In this document: one piece after another, positions 17,310 to 25,355 of the stretch
Numbering within the stretch: position 1 is the first letter of the stretch
Layout of the letters: the number at the start of each line of letters is the position of its first letter
Origin: an uncultured Flavobacteriales bacterium
GTDB lineage: Bacteria; Bacteroidota; Bacteroidia; Flavobacteriales_F; PHOS-HE28
Direction of reading: 5' to 3'
DNA: 64,000 nt
Assembly: GCA_937872175.1 (NCBI GenBank)
Contig: CALMPI010000041.1
Location: 1-64,000 of the forward strand
The notes under the pieces: model-generated
Told to the model about the DNA's origin: nothing
Database searches by the model: none
Seen by the model: only the letters and a program-made list of their open reading frames with translations
Position numbers and translations under genes: made by a program

Positions 17310-18854
17310 ATGGCACGTAGAGTAGAACGATTGGAGGACTTGGACGCAGTGGTGAGCCGCTTGGATGTTCTTGAGGTCGACGCTGCTGAAGCGTTGGCTG
17401 ATCGCACGAGGAAGTCAGCATTAGGTCAGTTCCTAACGCCTCCACCAACGGCGGTGTTGATGGCGTCGATGTTCAGGACCTTCCGCAAGCATGTCAAACT
17501 ACTCGACGCGGGTGCGGGTGCGGGTGCACTGACACATGCACTCGTTCAACGGCTACTCGCTGACACTGATCGTCCCAAGCAGATAAGCGCTACTGCGTAC
17601 GAGCTTGACCCACTGATGCTTGACGGCCTTCGCTCCACGATGAAGGATTGCCAAGACCGGTGTCAGCAGCATGGTGTGCGCTTCGAGTACCACATCCACG
17701 CTGAAGACTTCATTGAAAGCGCGGCAGGCATGTTGCGCGATGATCTGTTCGCGAGTGATCGGACCAGCTTCAACACGGCCATTGTCAATCCCCCGTACCG
17801 CAAGATCAGTAGCGCCTCTCAGGTCAGGTCCTCACTGAGTTCGGTTGGCATTGAAACGAGCAACCTCTACACCGGGTTCGTGGCGCTCATGATCCGCCTG
17901 CTGGAACCGGGCGGTGAGCTTGTTGCCATCACTCCCAGGAGCTTCTGTAATGGTCCGTACTTCCGGCCTTTCCGGGCAGACCTGATCAACCGGACCGCTC
18001 TTCACAGGCTGCACCTGTTTGACTCGCGAACCGCTGCGTTCAAAGGAGATAAGGTGCTCCAGGAGAATGTCATCTACCATGCTGTCGTGGGCCAGCCGGC
18101 ACCTCCAGATCTCGTCATAAGCAGCAGTAGTGGCCGAGCCGGTGACCCCGTTACGATGCGGAAGGTCCCGATGTGCGAGGTGGTGGATCCGGCCGACCCC
18201 GAACTCATGTTCCACTTGGAGACCAACCAGGATCAAAGTCGGGCTGCTGGTATCGTTCGCCAGATCAGAACTGGTCTAAAGGATTTAGGCTTGAGTGTAT
18301 CGACAGGTCGTGTAGTTGATTTCAGAGCAGAGGAGTACATTGTTCAGGAACCTGCTGAGAACACCGTCCCGCTCATCTATTCAACGCACTTCGACAAAGG
18401 GTTCATCTCGTGGCCCATTCCGTATGGTCGCAAACCGAATGCGATCATCTCAGACCCCGCCACAAAGTCGTTGATGGTGCCTCGTGGCACCTACGTACTG
18501 GTGAAACGCTTCTCATCGAAGGAAGAGCGCCGCAGGATCGTGGCGTGCATTTATGACCCCGATCGTATCGATGCTGATGAGATGGGTTTCGAGAACCATC
18601 TCAACTACTTCCACCGGAATGGGGCTGGTCTGGACATGACCTTGGCCAAAGGTCTTGCCGCATATCTGAATTCTACGGTCGTGGACCAGCATTTCCGGCG
18701 GTTCAGTGGCCATACTCAGGTGAACGCCACTGACTTGCGCACACTGCCGTATCCGGCCAGGCCTACCTTGGAGCGCATCGGTGCGCAGCTCGGGTGCGAG
18801 CCTATGGTGCAGAGCTTGATCGATCAATTGGTGGAACATGAGCTTGGTCGATAA
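17310..18854 (+). CDS. Type II adenine-N6 DNA methyltransferase
   Basis: This 514-residue gamma-class N6-adenine methyltransferase is of the M.PstI/M.BsuBI or Eco57I-like type. The order is motif X (ALGQFLTPP), motif I (LLDAGAGAGALT, AdoMet site), motif IV (NPPY) and a C-terminal recognition region (HLNYFHRNG, LAAYLNSTVVDQHFRRFSGH). It should protect host DNA from the adjacent nuclease, whose gene overlaps its end by 17 bases. Base composition is visibly less GC-rich than in the flanking genes, consistent with recent acquisition. No C-protein (controller) gene is visible. The CTGCAG specificity is inferred only from the nuclease family. Confidence 0.9.
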   Translation: MARRVERLEDLDAVVSRLDVLEVDAAEALADRTRKSALGQFLTPPPTAVLMASMFRTFRKHVKLLDAGAGAGALTHALVQRLLADTDRPKQISATAYELDPLMLDGLRSTMKDCQDRCQQHGVRFEYHIHAEDFIESAAGMLRDDLFASDRTSFNTAIVNPPYRKISSASQVRSSLSSVGIETSNLYTGFVALMIRLLEPGGELVAITPRSFCNGPYFRPFRADLINRTALHRLHLFDSRTAAFKGDKVLQENVIYHAVVGQPAPPDLVISSSSGRAGDPVTMRKVPMCEVVDPADPELMFHLETNQDQSRAAGIVRQIRTGLKDLGLSVSTGRVVDFRAEEYIVQEPAENTVPLIYSTHFDKGFISWPIPYGRKPNAIISDPATKSLMVPRGTYVLVKRFSSKEERRRIVACIYDPDRIDADEMGFENHLNYFHRNGAGLDMTLAKGLAAYLNSTVVDQHFRRFSGHTQVNATDLRTLPYPARPTLERIGAQLGCEPMVQSLIDQLVEHELGR

Positions 18855-19830
18855 CTGGGAGCTCTTCGAGCCATCGGTACCGCCGTCTGTTCGTCGGCTA
18901 CATGAAGCGATGGGGATCCTGAAGCATCTCGGCTTCACGGGCAAACAAGCGAACGAAGCCGCAGCGTACACGCTCTTGGCCATGGTCGCTCTCGACCCAG
19001 CCAAGTCTTGGTCTGAATCCACTGCTCCTTTGCGAGGGATCACCCCGATCATCGGCTTCATCGAAAAGTTCTACGGTGTGAAGTATGCGCCGAACACCCG
19101 TGAGACGATCCGCGATGATGCTGTCAAGTTCTTCGTGGAACATGGCCTGCTTGTGCGCAACCCGGACAACCCGGACCGTCCAACGAACAGTGGCAAGACC
19201 GTGTATCAGGTCGAGGATAATGCACTGGCATTGCTGCGTTCTTACCGAACGAGCCACTGGCAGCAGAAGCTCACGGACTACCTCGCACGGGTCGAGCACA
19301 TCCGGAAAGAACTCAATCGCCACCGCGCGTCGCGTCGCATACCGGTAAGCCTCCCGAACGGCGAGGCCGTGACGCTTTCGCCAGGTGGGCAGAACCCCTT
19401 GATGAAGCACATCATCGAGGAATTCTGCCCCCGATTTGTGCCCGGAGGTGTGATACTTTACGTGGGTGACACGGAGAGCAAGTTCGGCGTGTTCGAGAAG
19501 CCGGCTTTTGCTGCCTTGGGGATCAAGGTGCCTGCACCTGCCAAGATGCCCGACGTAGTGGTGCATGATCTCGAAAAGGACTGGCTCCTTCTGATCGAGG
19601 CCGTCACTACCGCCGGCCCGATCGACGGCAAACGACGCGTTGAGCTCCAGCGTTTGTTCAGTGGATCACGAGCCGGCCTTGTGTTCGTCACAGCCTTCAT
19701 GAACCGTGCGGACTTCCGCAAGTTCTTGCCTGACATCTCCTGGGAATCCGAGGTGTGGCTTGCCGATGATCCGGAGCACATGATCCACTTCAACGGGGAG
19801 CGGTTCTTGGGTCCCTATCCGGAAGTGTAA
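18838..19830 (+). CDS. BsuBI/PstI-family type II restriction endonuclease
   Basis: The 330-residue product has the family's C-terminal catalytic block in order: NPLMKHIIEEFCPRFVPGG, ILYVGDTESKFG, KMPDVVVHD, LLLIEAVTTAGPIDGKR (PD...E-x(n) nuclease core), LVFVTAFMNR and MIHFNGERFLGPYPEV. The N-terminal part (residues 1-150) is the helical domain seen in the family. It would cleave an unmodified hexanucleotide, CTGCAG in the characterised relatives. The start is ATG at 18838 inside the methylase gene, so expression is coupled and the methylase is made first. The residues look intact. Confidence 0.92.
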   Translation: MSLVDNWELFEPSVPPSVRRLHEAMGILKHLGFTGKQANEAAAYTLLAMVALDPAKSWSESTAPLRGITPIIGFIEKFYGVKYAPNTRETIRDDAVKFFVEHGLLVRNPDNPDRPTNSGKTVYQVEDNALALLRSYRTSHWQQKLTDYLARVEHIRKELNRHRASRRIPVSLPNGEAVTLSPGGQNPLMKHIIEEFCPRFVPGGVILYVGDTESKFGVFEKPAFAALGIKVPAPAKMPDVVVHDLEKDWLLLIEAVTTAGPIDGKRRVELQRLFSGSRAGLVFVTAFMNRADFRKFLPDISWESEVWLADDPEHMIHFNGERFLGPYPEV

Positions 19831-20059
19831 CCCTGAGAGGAATGCCATAGACGACATCGATGATCAGCGCATCATCACTATCGTTAGGCGCTGTCAATGC
19901 AAAGAGCTTCCAGAGCCGGACTTACAGAAGCATTCGAGTGAAATGCACGAGCTTGGATCTTGGCACTAGTGGTCGGGACCCGAGAACGACCCGTTCATGC
20001 CGCGCTTCATGAAAGCGTTGAAGGCGGTTGAAGCAGCGTGCAGTAGGTATGTCTCGCAG

Positions 20060-20067
20060 TAGCTTCG
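20060..20067 (+). promoter_or_regulatory. -7 box TAGCTTCG for the 20089 gene
   Basis: This TAnnTT(T/C)G-type box lies 21 bases before the GTG at 20089. The 258 bases between the nuclease gene and this start (19831-20088) hold only a decayed short frame interrupted by TAG near 19977. Confidence 0.55.
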
Positions 20068-20088
20068 TTTGCCACAATTCGCATTCCC

Positions 20089-20775
20089 GTGCCGCAAGCA
20101 ACTACCCCGCTACCCCGGCCGCGCTACCCGATCGTCCGCAAGTTCCCTATAGCCACACTTGCTCCATACGTGGGTCTCAGCACCGAAGCTCTGGGGTGGT
20201 GCGCTGGCAACAGGGTCGATACCATCGCCGATGTTCTGCGGACCATGCGGCCGCAAGGCAAGGGAAAGGTGATCAAATGCCCGCCTACGTTGCGTGGAGA
20301 GTTCGAGCGGTTGATCAATCCTCTTGGTATACCCGCTGATTGGCCGTTGCACCCGAATGAGTTCGTTCGGATCGAACAGCAATTCGCCCACACCACTGGT
20401 GTATATGGGATCATTCGGTGGGCGATGGCCCAAGCGGGCGACAACTGGTCCGCCCTGCAATACCTCATCCATTTCGAGGATGATTTCCTGCGGCACAAGA
20501 GGATTGGCCCGGTCGTGCTCCCAAAGGTGCTCGCATGGCGTGACGAGATGCGTCAGCGCCACGCAAAGCCGGAGCAGCCTCTGACGGCCGATGTACTTAC
20601 GGGAGGGGTTCAATATGCTCTCCCACGCCAACAGCCATCCGCCCAGGCCGGTCCCACAGATCTCGCTTCACCGCGGGGGCCTTCGCGCTCTCAGCTCTCG
20701 CTCACGCTCCACCTGGACCTCACAGATCCTCAGCTCGTGGAGAAGTTGAAAGCCGTCAAAGCCATTCTCGGCTGA
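20089..20775 (+). CDS. Hypothetical protein next to the RM system
   Basis: This 228-residue soluble protein is not recognised. It begins GTG (PQATTPLPRPRYPIVRKFPI), has a mostly alpha/beta first 170 residues (for example GVYGIIRWAMAQAGDNWSAL, EDDFLRHKRIGPVVLPKVLA), a low-complexity linker (LPRQQPSAQAGPTDLASPRG) and a helical tail (LTDPQLVEKLKAVKAILG). It has no signal peptide or membrane segment. Composition is closer to the restriction genes than to the housekeeping genes. The promoter box at 20060 supports the start. The position suggests accessory-island cargo; no function is proposed. Confidence 0.65.
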   Translation: MPQATTPLPRPRYPIVRKFPIATLAPYVGLSTEALGWCAGNRVDTIADVLRTMRPQGKGKVIKCPPTLRGEFERLINPLGIPADWPLHPNEFVRIEQQFAHTTGVYGIIRWAMAQAGDNWSALQYLIHFEDDFLRHKRIGPVVLPKVLAWRDEMRQRHAKPEQPLTADVLTGGVQYALPRQQPSAQAGPTDLASPRGPSRSQLSLTLHLDLTDPQLVEKLKAVKAILG

Positions 20776-21519
20776 TCGACAGCTCATCGGGTCCATCCAC
20801 CGCATCCTCGACCGTCCCACTCGCCGGTTCTCGCTCATCCATAGCGCCGATGTGTTTTGGGGGCCCATCGGCTGTGGGCGCACGTGCTTGTTCAGGCCTG
20901 GATCATGGCAGCGGTGTCCTTGGCGTGCTTCGCTTGTTACACCATCACCACTCCAATGGCCGTTCCCCCCGCCTCCGGCCTCCTGGCCGTCGGTCCAGGC
21001 TCCGCTGGCCTTTTTGCATCCGCCATTCAAACCTCCAAGGCCAAGTACCCAGGTCCACCACCCTCGCACCTCTCCACCCTCGCACCCTCCAACCCCTGGC
21101 CTCCGGCCACCTACTGACCTGCAAACCCCGCTGGCGCGGATCTGTGATCTGTGCCATTTCCGCATGCCAGTCCCTCTTCCCTCAGCATCCATCCCGGCCC
21201 ATTTTCGTCCATCTGTGTCCATCAGTGTCCATCCGTGGTTCCTTCTCTACCCGTCCGTGCCCATACATCTGTGTCCATCTGTGGTTCTATCCCCGCCCAT
21301 CCCGGTCCATCCGTGGTTCAACCCGGCCCGTCCATCTGTGTCCATCAGTGTCCATCCGTGGTTCTTTCTCTACCCGTCCGTGCCCATACATCGGTGTCCA
21401 TCCGTGGTTCTATCCCCGCCCATCCCGGTCCATCCGTGGTTCTTTCTCCACCCGTCCAGCAGCGTCCATCTGTGGTTCCACCACCGCCCATCCTCACCCA
21501 TCTTTGATCCACCTCGCCT
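20776..21519. other. Intergenic tract with degenerate repeat array 1
   Basis: 744 bases without a credible gene. The first 400 are simple C-rich sequence. From about 21189 to 21500 the phrase gtccatc(t/c/a)gtg is iterated in a higher-order pattern with gtggttc and tctctacccgtccgtgccca. Long open frames here are caused by the C-rich repeat. A possible -7 box, CATCTTTG, lies at 21499-21506 before the next gene. Confidence 0.7.
21189..21500. repeat. gtccatcngtg degenerate array, upstream copy
   Basis: The short unit gtccatctgtg / gtccatcagtg / gtccatccgtg ends in gtggttc cassettes. The longer phrase tctctacccgtccgtgccca occurs twice here (about 21250 and 21370) and again in the array downstream of the 559-residue gene (about 23307), so the two arrays share ancestry. 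Confidence 0.8.
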
Positions 21520-23199
21520 ATGCAGCACAAGGCTGACGACTTCCTCCGACAGTGGCGCAGCGCCGCCGAGTACGCCCTGTGGTTCGACAACACCCATGGG
21601 CGCTCCACCGCTGACCTGCTCGCCCTGCAACTCTCCGCCACGGATCGCACACGCCTGCTGCTCAAGGGCGGCAAATGGGGCCTGCGCGGTGTGCACACCA
21701 CCCCCTGCGGTTCCCCCATCACCTGGCTCTCCCGCACCATCACAGTGCCGCAGACCACCGTACACGCCTGGCTCGGCTACCATGCCGATGGGTCCGCGCG
21801 CTGCGTGCGCTTCTTCCACCACAAGCCGCCCGCCGGGTCCCCGGCCACCCCGGATGCACCGCCCAGCATCCTCCCGGCGCCCTCCATCCGCGAGTTGCCC
21901 ATCACCGCCATGGGCACCACCGCCGTCGTGTCCATCGAAGGCCACCCCGGCCTTCGTTCCGACATGCTCTTCAGCACCACCGATCAGGAGCTGGGCAACA
22001 GCATCCGCCTCGACCTCGCCCTACGCCATCACGCTGGTCTGCCCTTCTCTGAGGACCTCGTGGACCTCTTCCTCGAACACCACCCCACGCTCAACAAGGA
22101 CCACGTCGCCCAGGCCTTTGGCCTCACGCCCCGCCGCTGGGACCAGCTCGTCATGGGCGCCTGGCCTTCGCCGGACGAGGTCGCCAAGCTCCGCGCATTC
22201 CCCGATCGCGAGTCCTTCTTCCAGGCCCTGGCCCGGCAACACCCCCGCCGCTACGGATTCGCTCCAGCAACCGTCCACTCACCCTCCTGGACCAACCTCA
22301 CCCTCCGCCTCAACAGCACCGATCCCTATCCCCTCGGTCCGGCCGGCCGCCAGCGCGATGTGTTCTCCGGCTACCGCCGCTTCTCCTTCGAGCGCCTCGC
22401 CCAGCTCGCCAACCACCTCGCCCACCGCGGCCGCCCCTCCGTCCAGCGTCTCTGGTGTGCTCTCTTCTGTGCCGATGCCATCGCCTTCCACACCTACGGC
22501 GTCGGCTTCACCGGCATGCGCTACCGCTGGTCCACCGATGGGCCCGTACCTGAGCTCGCCGACGAACGCCTCGCCCGGCTCTGCGACGAGCACATCATCC
22601 GCCTCTCCCCCTCGGGCAAAAGGGCGGATCGGCGCGGGCCCTTCGTCGCCGACCATCCCTTCTATTACCCACCGGATTACCCCACCTACTGGCAGGCGCA
22701 GGAGCTCGAGCAGCTCTTGCCTGCCGATTGGCCGCGCATCGACCTCGTTCACCGCTTGGCCCGGCGCGTCAGGCAGGCGCGCCCGAAAGCCCGTGCCGAT
22801 CGCTGGCTCTACCTCAGCGTGCCCGGCCTCGTGCCACCGCCGGCCCCGCCCGAACCCACCCGATCGCCCCTACCGGATGCCCTGGACGTTCTGGGGCATC
22901 CCCGCCTCATGGCCTTCTTCCAGGCCGTGGCCGCAAGCCACCACCCTTTCCCGGCGGAAATGCTCCTCGCCGACCTCCGGCGCGGCACACCCTTGGAGGT
23001 CTATTTCCGCAAGCGGGCCAAGAACAGCATCGGGGGGCTCACCACCGAGCTCAAGGTCGTTTCACTTTCACCCCGCGTCTTCCGCATCACCTTCGGCGAC
23101 CATGGCCCGGGCTATGGCAGCGGCAACGTCTGGCGCGTCACCTTCACCCCGGGCGTCCGGGTAAGTCACCTGCACGAAGAAGGCTTCTGGATCAGCTGA
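21520..23199 (+). CDS. 559-aa protein, possible HTH + Panacea/SocA-like
   Basis: The product is cytoplasmic, with no signal peptide, and is not confidently assigned. Residues about 188-235 (LNKDHVAQAFGLTPRRWDQL, AWPSPDEVAKL) look like a helix-turn-helix. Residues about 288-362 (RFSFERLAQLANHLAHRG, VQRLWCALFCADAIAFHTYG, TGMRYRWSTDGPVPEL) follow the pattern of the Panacea/SocA (DUF4065) antitoxin domain: a helix with KLLFYAD-like spacing, then TGxxY and a GPVP motif. The last 100 residues (ALDVLGHPRLMAFFQAV ... SGNVWRVTFTPGVRVSHLHE) are unique. If the match is right it would be an antitoxin-like regulator. It sits alone between two degenerate repeat arrays. Confidence 0.7.
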   Translation: MQHKADDFLRQWRSAAEYALWFDNTHGRSTADLLALQLSATDRTRLLLKGGKWGLRGVHTTPCGSPITWLSRTITVPQTTVHAWLGYHADGSARCVRFFHHKPPAGSPATPDAPPSILPAPSIRELPITAMGTTAVVSIEGHPGLRSDMLFSTTDQELGNSIRLDLALRHHAGLPFSEDLVDLFLEHHPTLNKDHVAQAFGLTPRRWDQLVMGAWPSPDEVAKLRAFPDRESFFQALARQHPRRYGFAPATVHSPSWTNLTLRLNSTDPYPLGPAGRQRDVFSGYRRFSFERLAQLANHLAHRGRPSVQRLWCALFCADAIAFHTYGVGFTGMRYRWSTDGPVPELADERLARLCDEHIIRLSPSGKRADRRGPFVADHPFYYPPDYPTYWQAQELEQLLPADWPRIDLVHRLARRVRQARPKARADRWLYLSVPGLVPPPAPPEPTRSPLPDALDVLGHPRLMAFFQAVAASHHPFPAEMLLADLRRGTPLEVYFRKRAKNSIGGLTTELKVVSLSPRVFRITFGDHGPGYGSGNVWRVTFTPGVRVSHLHEEGFWIS

Positions 23200-23204
23200 C
23201 CATC

Positions 23205-23575
23205 CCCTCCGGTCCATCTGTGTCCATCTGTGTCCATCCGTGTCCATCCGTGGTTCTACCCCGGCCCGTCCATCTGTGTCCATCAGCGTCCATCTGTGGT
23301 TCCTTCTCTACCCGTCCGTGCCCATACATCTGTGTCCATCTGTGGTTCTATCCCCGCCCATCCCGGTCCATCCGTGTCCATCCGTGGTTCTACCCCGGCC
23401 CGTCCATCTGTGTCCATCAGCGTCCATCTGTGGTTTTTCCCCGACCACCCATCCCGGTCCATTTTCATCCATCCGTGTCCATCCGTGGTTCTACCCCGGC
23501 CCGTCCATCTGTGTCCATCAGTGTCCATCTGTGGTTCGTTCTCCACCCGTCCATCAGCGTCCATCAGCGGTTCCC
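23205..23575. repeat. gtccatcngtg degenerate array, downstream copy
   Basis: It has the same short unit and the same longer phrases (tctctacccgtccgtgccca, ctatccccgcccatcccggt) as the array at 21189. The region 23200-23641 contains this array and one terminator hairpin, and no gene. Confidence 0.8.
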
Positions 23576-23584
23576 CCTTCCCCA

Positions 23585-23621
23585 AAATGACGAACCCCGG
23601 ACCAGCGGCCCAGGGTTCGTC
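23585..23621 (-). terminator. Hairpin terminator of the 23642-24334 gene
   Basis: A perfect 9-bp stem, gacgaaccc (23589-23597) with gggttcgtc (23613-23621), lies 20 bases after the minus-strand stop and is followed on that strand by ATTTTGG. Confidence 0.75.
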
Positions 23622-23641
23622 GGCGGCGAGCGTTCTTCGTC

Positions 23642-24334
23642 TTAGGCGGCCACAGGCACCGGGTCGCCCGTGCCCTCGCCGCTGCCCGTTCCAAGGTCCA
23701 CGATCATCCTGCTGTTGTGGTACTCCCGGTAGAACTCCGCGTTCGCCAGCCGGTACTGCTCCACAAGGCTGTCCAGCCGCTTCACCAGCAGCTTCGTGGT
23801 GTCCTTGATCAGCATCCGCAGTTCGGCCGTGGCACCCTTCCGCTGCGTGATCGCGTTGCGCGGCGCCGTGATCGCCGCCACGTACGCGTCGATCGCACCT
23901 TGCAGCGCCGTCAGCGTCGCCGGCAGCACGCCATAGTCCGCCAGGCTCGCCACCACCGCCGTCGCTTCGGTGTGGATCCCCTGGCAGTGCTGCGCCACCA
24001 CGCTGTCCCGGTGTCGCAGCAGCGTGCTCCGCGTCACGTTCATCTTGTCCGCCAGCACGCTGTCTCCCACCACCGTCGCATAGGCCCGCACCCCGCCCGC
24101 CACCTGCAGGGTCATCGCCACCATCACGGCCTCCGCCTCCGCTTTCGCGCGGGCGAAACCCCGGATGTCGATCACCTGCTTCTCCACGCAGGCCTCCAAC
24201 GACGCGATGTTCGCATCGTACTCCGTTGAAGCGGCCACCATCGCGGGCGTTCCGCTCCATACGGCACCGTGACGTTCCAGCGTCTTTTGCACCGCATAGA
24301 ACATCGTCAACTGGTTTTCCTGTTTCTTGTCCAT
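23642..24334 (-). CDS. Helical hypothetical protein, Bacteroidota family
   Basis: The product is 230 residues from the ATG at 24334 (MDKKQENQLTMFYAVQKTLE). A start at 24385 would add 17 residues lacking structure. It is almost wholly alpha-helical (TEYDANIASLEACVEKQVID, AITQRKGATAELRMLI, LLVKRLDSLVEQYRLANAEF), with no membrane segment and no catalytic motif. Proteins of this pattern occur as lone or multicopy genes in many Bacteroidota genomes and have no known role. It is followed by a clear terminator and preceded by a repeat-rich gap, so it is probably transcribed alone. Confidence 0.75.
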   Translation of the reverse strand: MDKKQENQLTMFYAVQKTLERHGAVWSGTPAMVAASTEYDANIASLEACVEKQVIDIRGFARAKAEAEAVMVAMTLQVAGGVRAYATVVGDSVLADKMNVTRSTLLRHRDSVVAQHCQGIHTEATAVVASLADYGVLPATLTALQGAIDAYVAAITAPRNAITQRKGATAELRMLIKDTTKLLVKRLDSLVEQYRLANAEFYREYHNSRMIVDLGTGSGEGTGDPVPVAA

Positions 24335-24719
24335 TGGTACTGTGTGTGTGTTGGTTTGCTTGATGCTCGCCGTTGGCCGGTTCAACGATCCCTGCGGCGG
24401 CCGGGGTTCCGTTTTGGTTCAACAGGTTATTAACTTTCGGTTGTTGAAACCATTTCACACCATCATCCTGCGATCCTTGATCCACAGGGACCGATCGAGT
24501 GCATAGCACCATCTACAAGGCTCACTATTTCTGTCCATGGTTCCACCGCTGCTGCGTCCATTATCTGCGCATCGGTCAAACCGGCTGGGTAGCGTGGGGT
24601 GTGCGTCACCGATTTCAAGCGGCTGCGTTCCCGTCCGTTCACCACACCGGCGGCACCATCGCCCCGCGCTCTTCGGCGGTCGCCTGGGGGTGGTCATCAC
24701 CAGGCCTTCGAGCTGCACA

Positions 24720-25181
24720 TCAGCGCCTTCGCATCGGCGCCATCGGCGAGTGCATCACCTCCATCGGCCTTCGCAACCCCGCCATCGGCGATCGTGTCAG
24801 GTCGGTGCGCTCTTGAACGACTTCCGTTCGTCCTTGCACACCCGCCAACGGCCTTTGCAAGGGCGCCATCGGGGTTTGCATCGCCGCCATCGGCCGTCGC
24901 TTGGTCGCCATCGGCCTTCGCATCCCCGCCGTTCCCGATCGCATCACCGCCAACGGCCTTTGCAGGGTCGCTATCGGGGTTCGCATCGCCGCCATCGGCC
25001 GTTGCAACGCCGTCAACGGCCGTTGCATGCGTGCCATCCGCCGGTGCATCCCCGCCATTCCCCTTCGCGATCCGCACATCGGCCTTTGCATCGCCCCCAT
25101 CCGCCGTTGTGTCAGCGCCTGATCCGCACGCCGGCCTTCTGCATCTTCGTCTTGTTCCTTGTTCCTTCTTCCTTCCTGCAC
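24720..25181 (-). CDS. Possible heptad-repeat ORF over the 21-bp array
   Basis: The minus-strand frame reads 153 residues, mostly a heptad series such as MQRPMAA, MRTPIAT, LQRPLAV, MRRPMAT and MQTPMAP, ending in RRR. The start is uncertain: the first Met lies in unrelated repeat DNA, and MGAMQRP near 25100 is an alternative. The other minus frames are also open. Nothing else supports expression, so this is offered only as the most ordered translation of the array. Confidence 0.15.
   Translation of the reverse strand: MQEGRRNKEQDEDAEGRRADQALTQRRMGAMQRPMCGSRRGMAGMHRRMARMQRPLTALQRPMAAMRTPIATLQRPLAVMRSGTAGMRRPMATKRRPMAAMQTPMAPLQRPLAGVQGRTEVVQERTDLTRSPMAGLRRPMEVMHSPMAPMRRR
24732..25109. repeat. 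18-unit 21-bp minisatellite
   Basis: Eighteen contiguous units of exactly 21 bases follow a consensus near catcgccgccatcggccttcg. Units 4 and 5 (24795-24836) are strongly diverged but keep the length exactly. There are no spacers, so it is not a CRISPR array. The strict 21-base register through degenerate units implies either coding constraint (seven codons) or a structural periodicity of two helical turns. Confidence 0.85.
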
Positions 25182-25224
25182 CCGTCATCACGCGGTCCGG
25201 TTCGGCAGCTGGAAGCTTGAGGCT

Positions 25225-25276
25225 GGAGGCTGGTGGCCGGAAGCTGGAGGCCGAGTCCACTGCTGCCGTCAGGTCG
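25225..25276 (+). repeat. 52-bp dispersed intergenic repeat, copy 3
   Basis: It matches 8494-8545 at 50 of 52 positions (tgct in place of cgtt). It is preceded by cacccgtcatcacgcggtcc at about 25179, shared with the copy near 11275, and followed by a T/C-rich run. Confidence 0.85.
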
Positions 25277-25340
25277 CCCCCCATCTTCCTTCCTGGCTCT
25301 TCCTCCTTGTTCCTTTTTCCTTCGCGATCGCCCCTCTCCC

Positions 25341-25348
25341 TATCTTGC
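25341..25348 (+). promoter_or_regulatory. -7 box TATCTTGC
   Basis: A TAnnTT-type box seven bases before the GTG at 25356. It implies an almost leaderless mRNA and decides the start of that gene. Confidence 0.55.
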
Positions 25349-25355
25349 TCCACCC

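Larger units (their letters stand above)
24386..25355. other. Intergenic tract with minisatellite and repeat
   Basis: This 970-base gap holds featureless sequence (24386-24731), the 21-bp array (24732-25109), a T/C-rich stretch (about 25150-25175), the third 52-bp repeat copy (25225-25276), a second T/C-rich stretch, and the promoter box of the 25356 gene. Several overlapping open frames exist on both strands because the array unit is a multiple of three; none is clearly a gene. Confidence 0.65.

Noticed and set aside
19831..20088. Short frame after the restriction gene
   Set aside because: A frame resembling coding sequence (ending KALKAVEAACSRYVSQ) is broken by TAG near 19977 and lacks a start; at most it is a decayed remnant.
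20850..21536. Open frames rich in Cys-Pro-Ser-Val in the repeat tract
   Set aside because: The translation only mirrors the gtccatcngtg repeat unit, in three frames at once.
24732..25109. Possible CRISPR array
   Set aside because: The 21-base units are contiguous and degenerate, with no unique spacers, and no cas genes are in the window.
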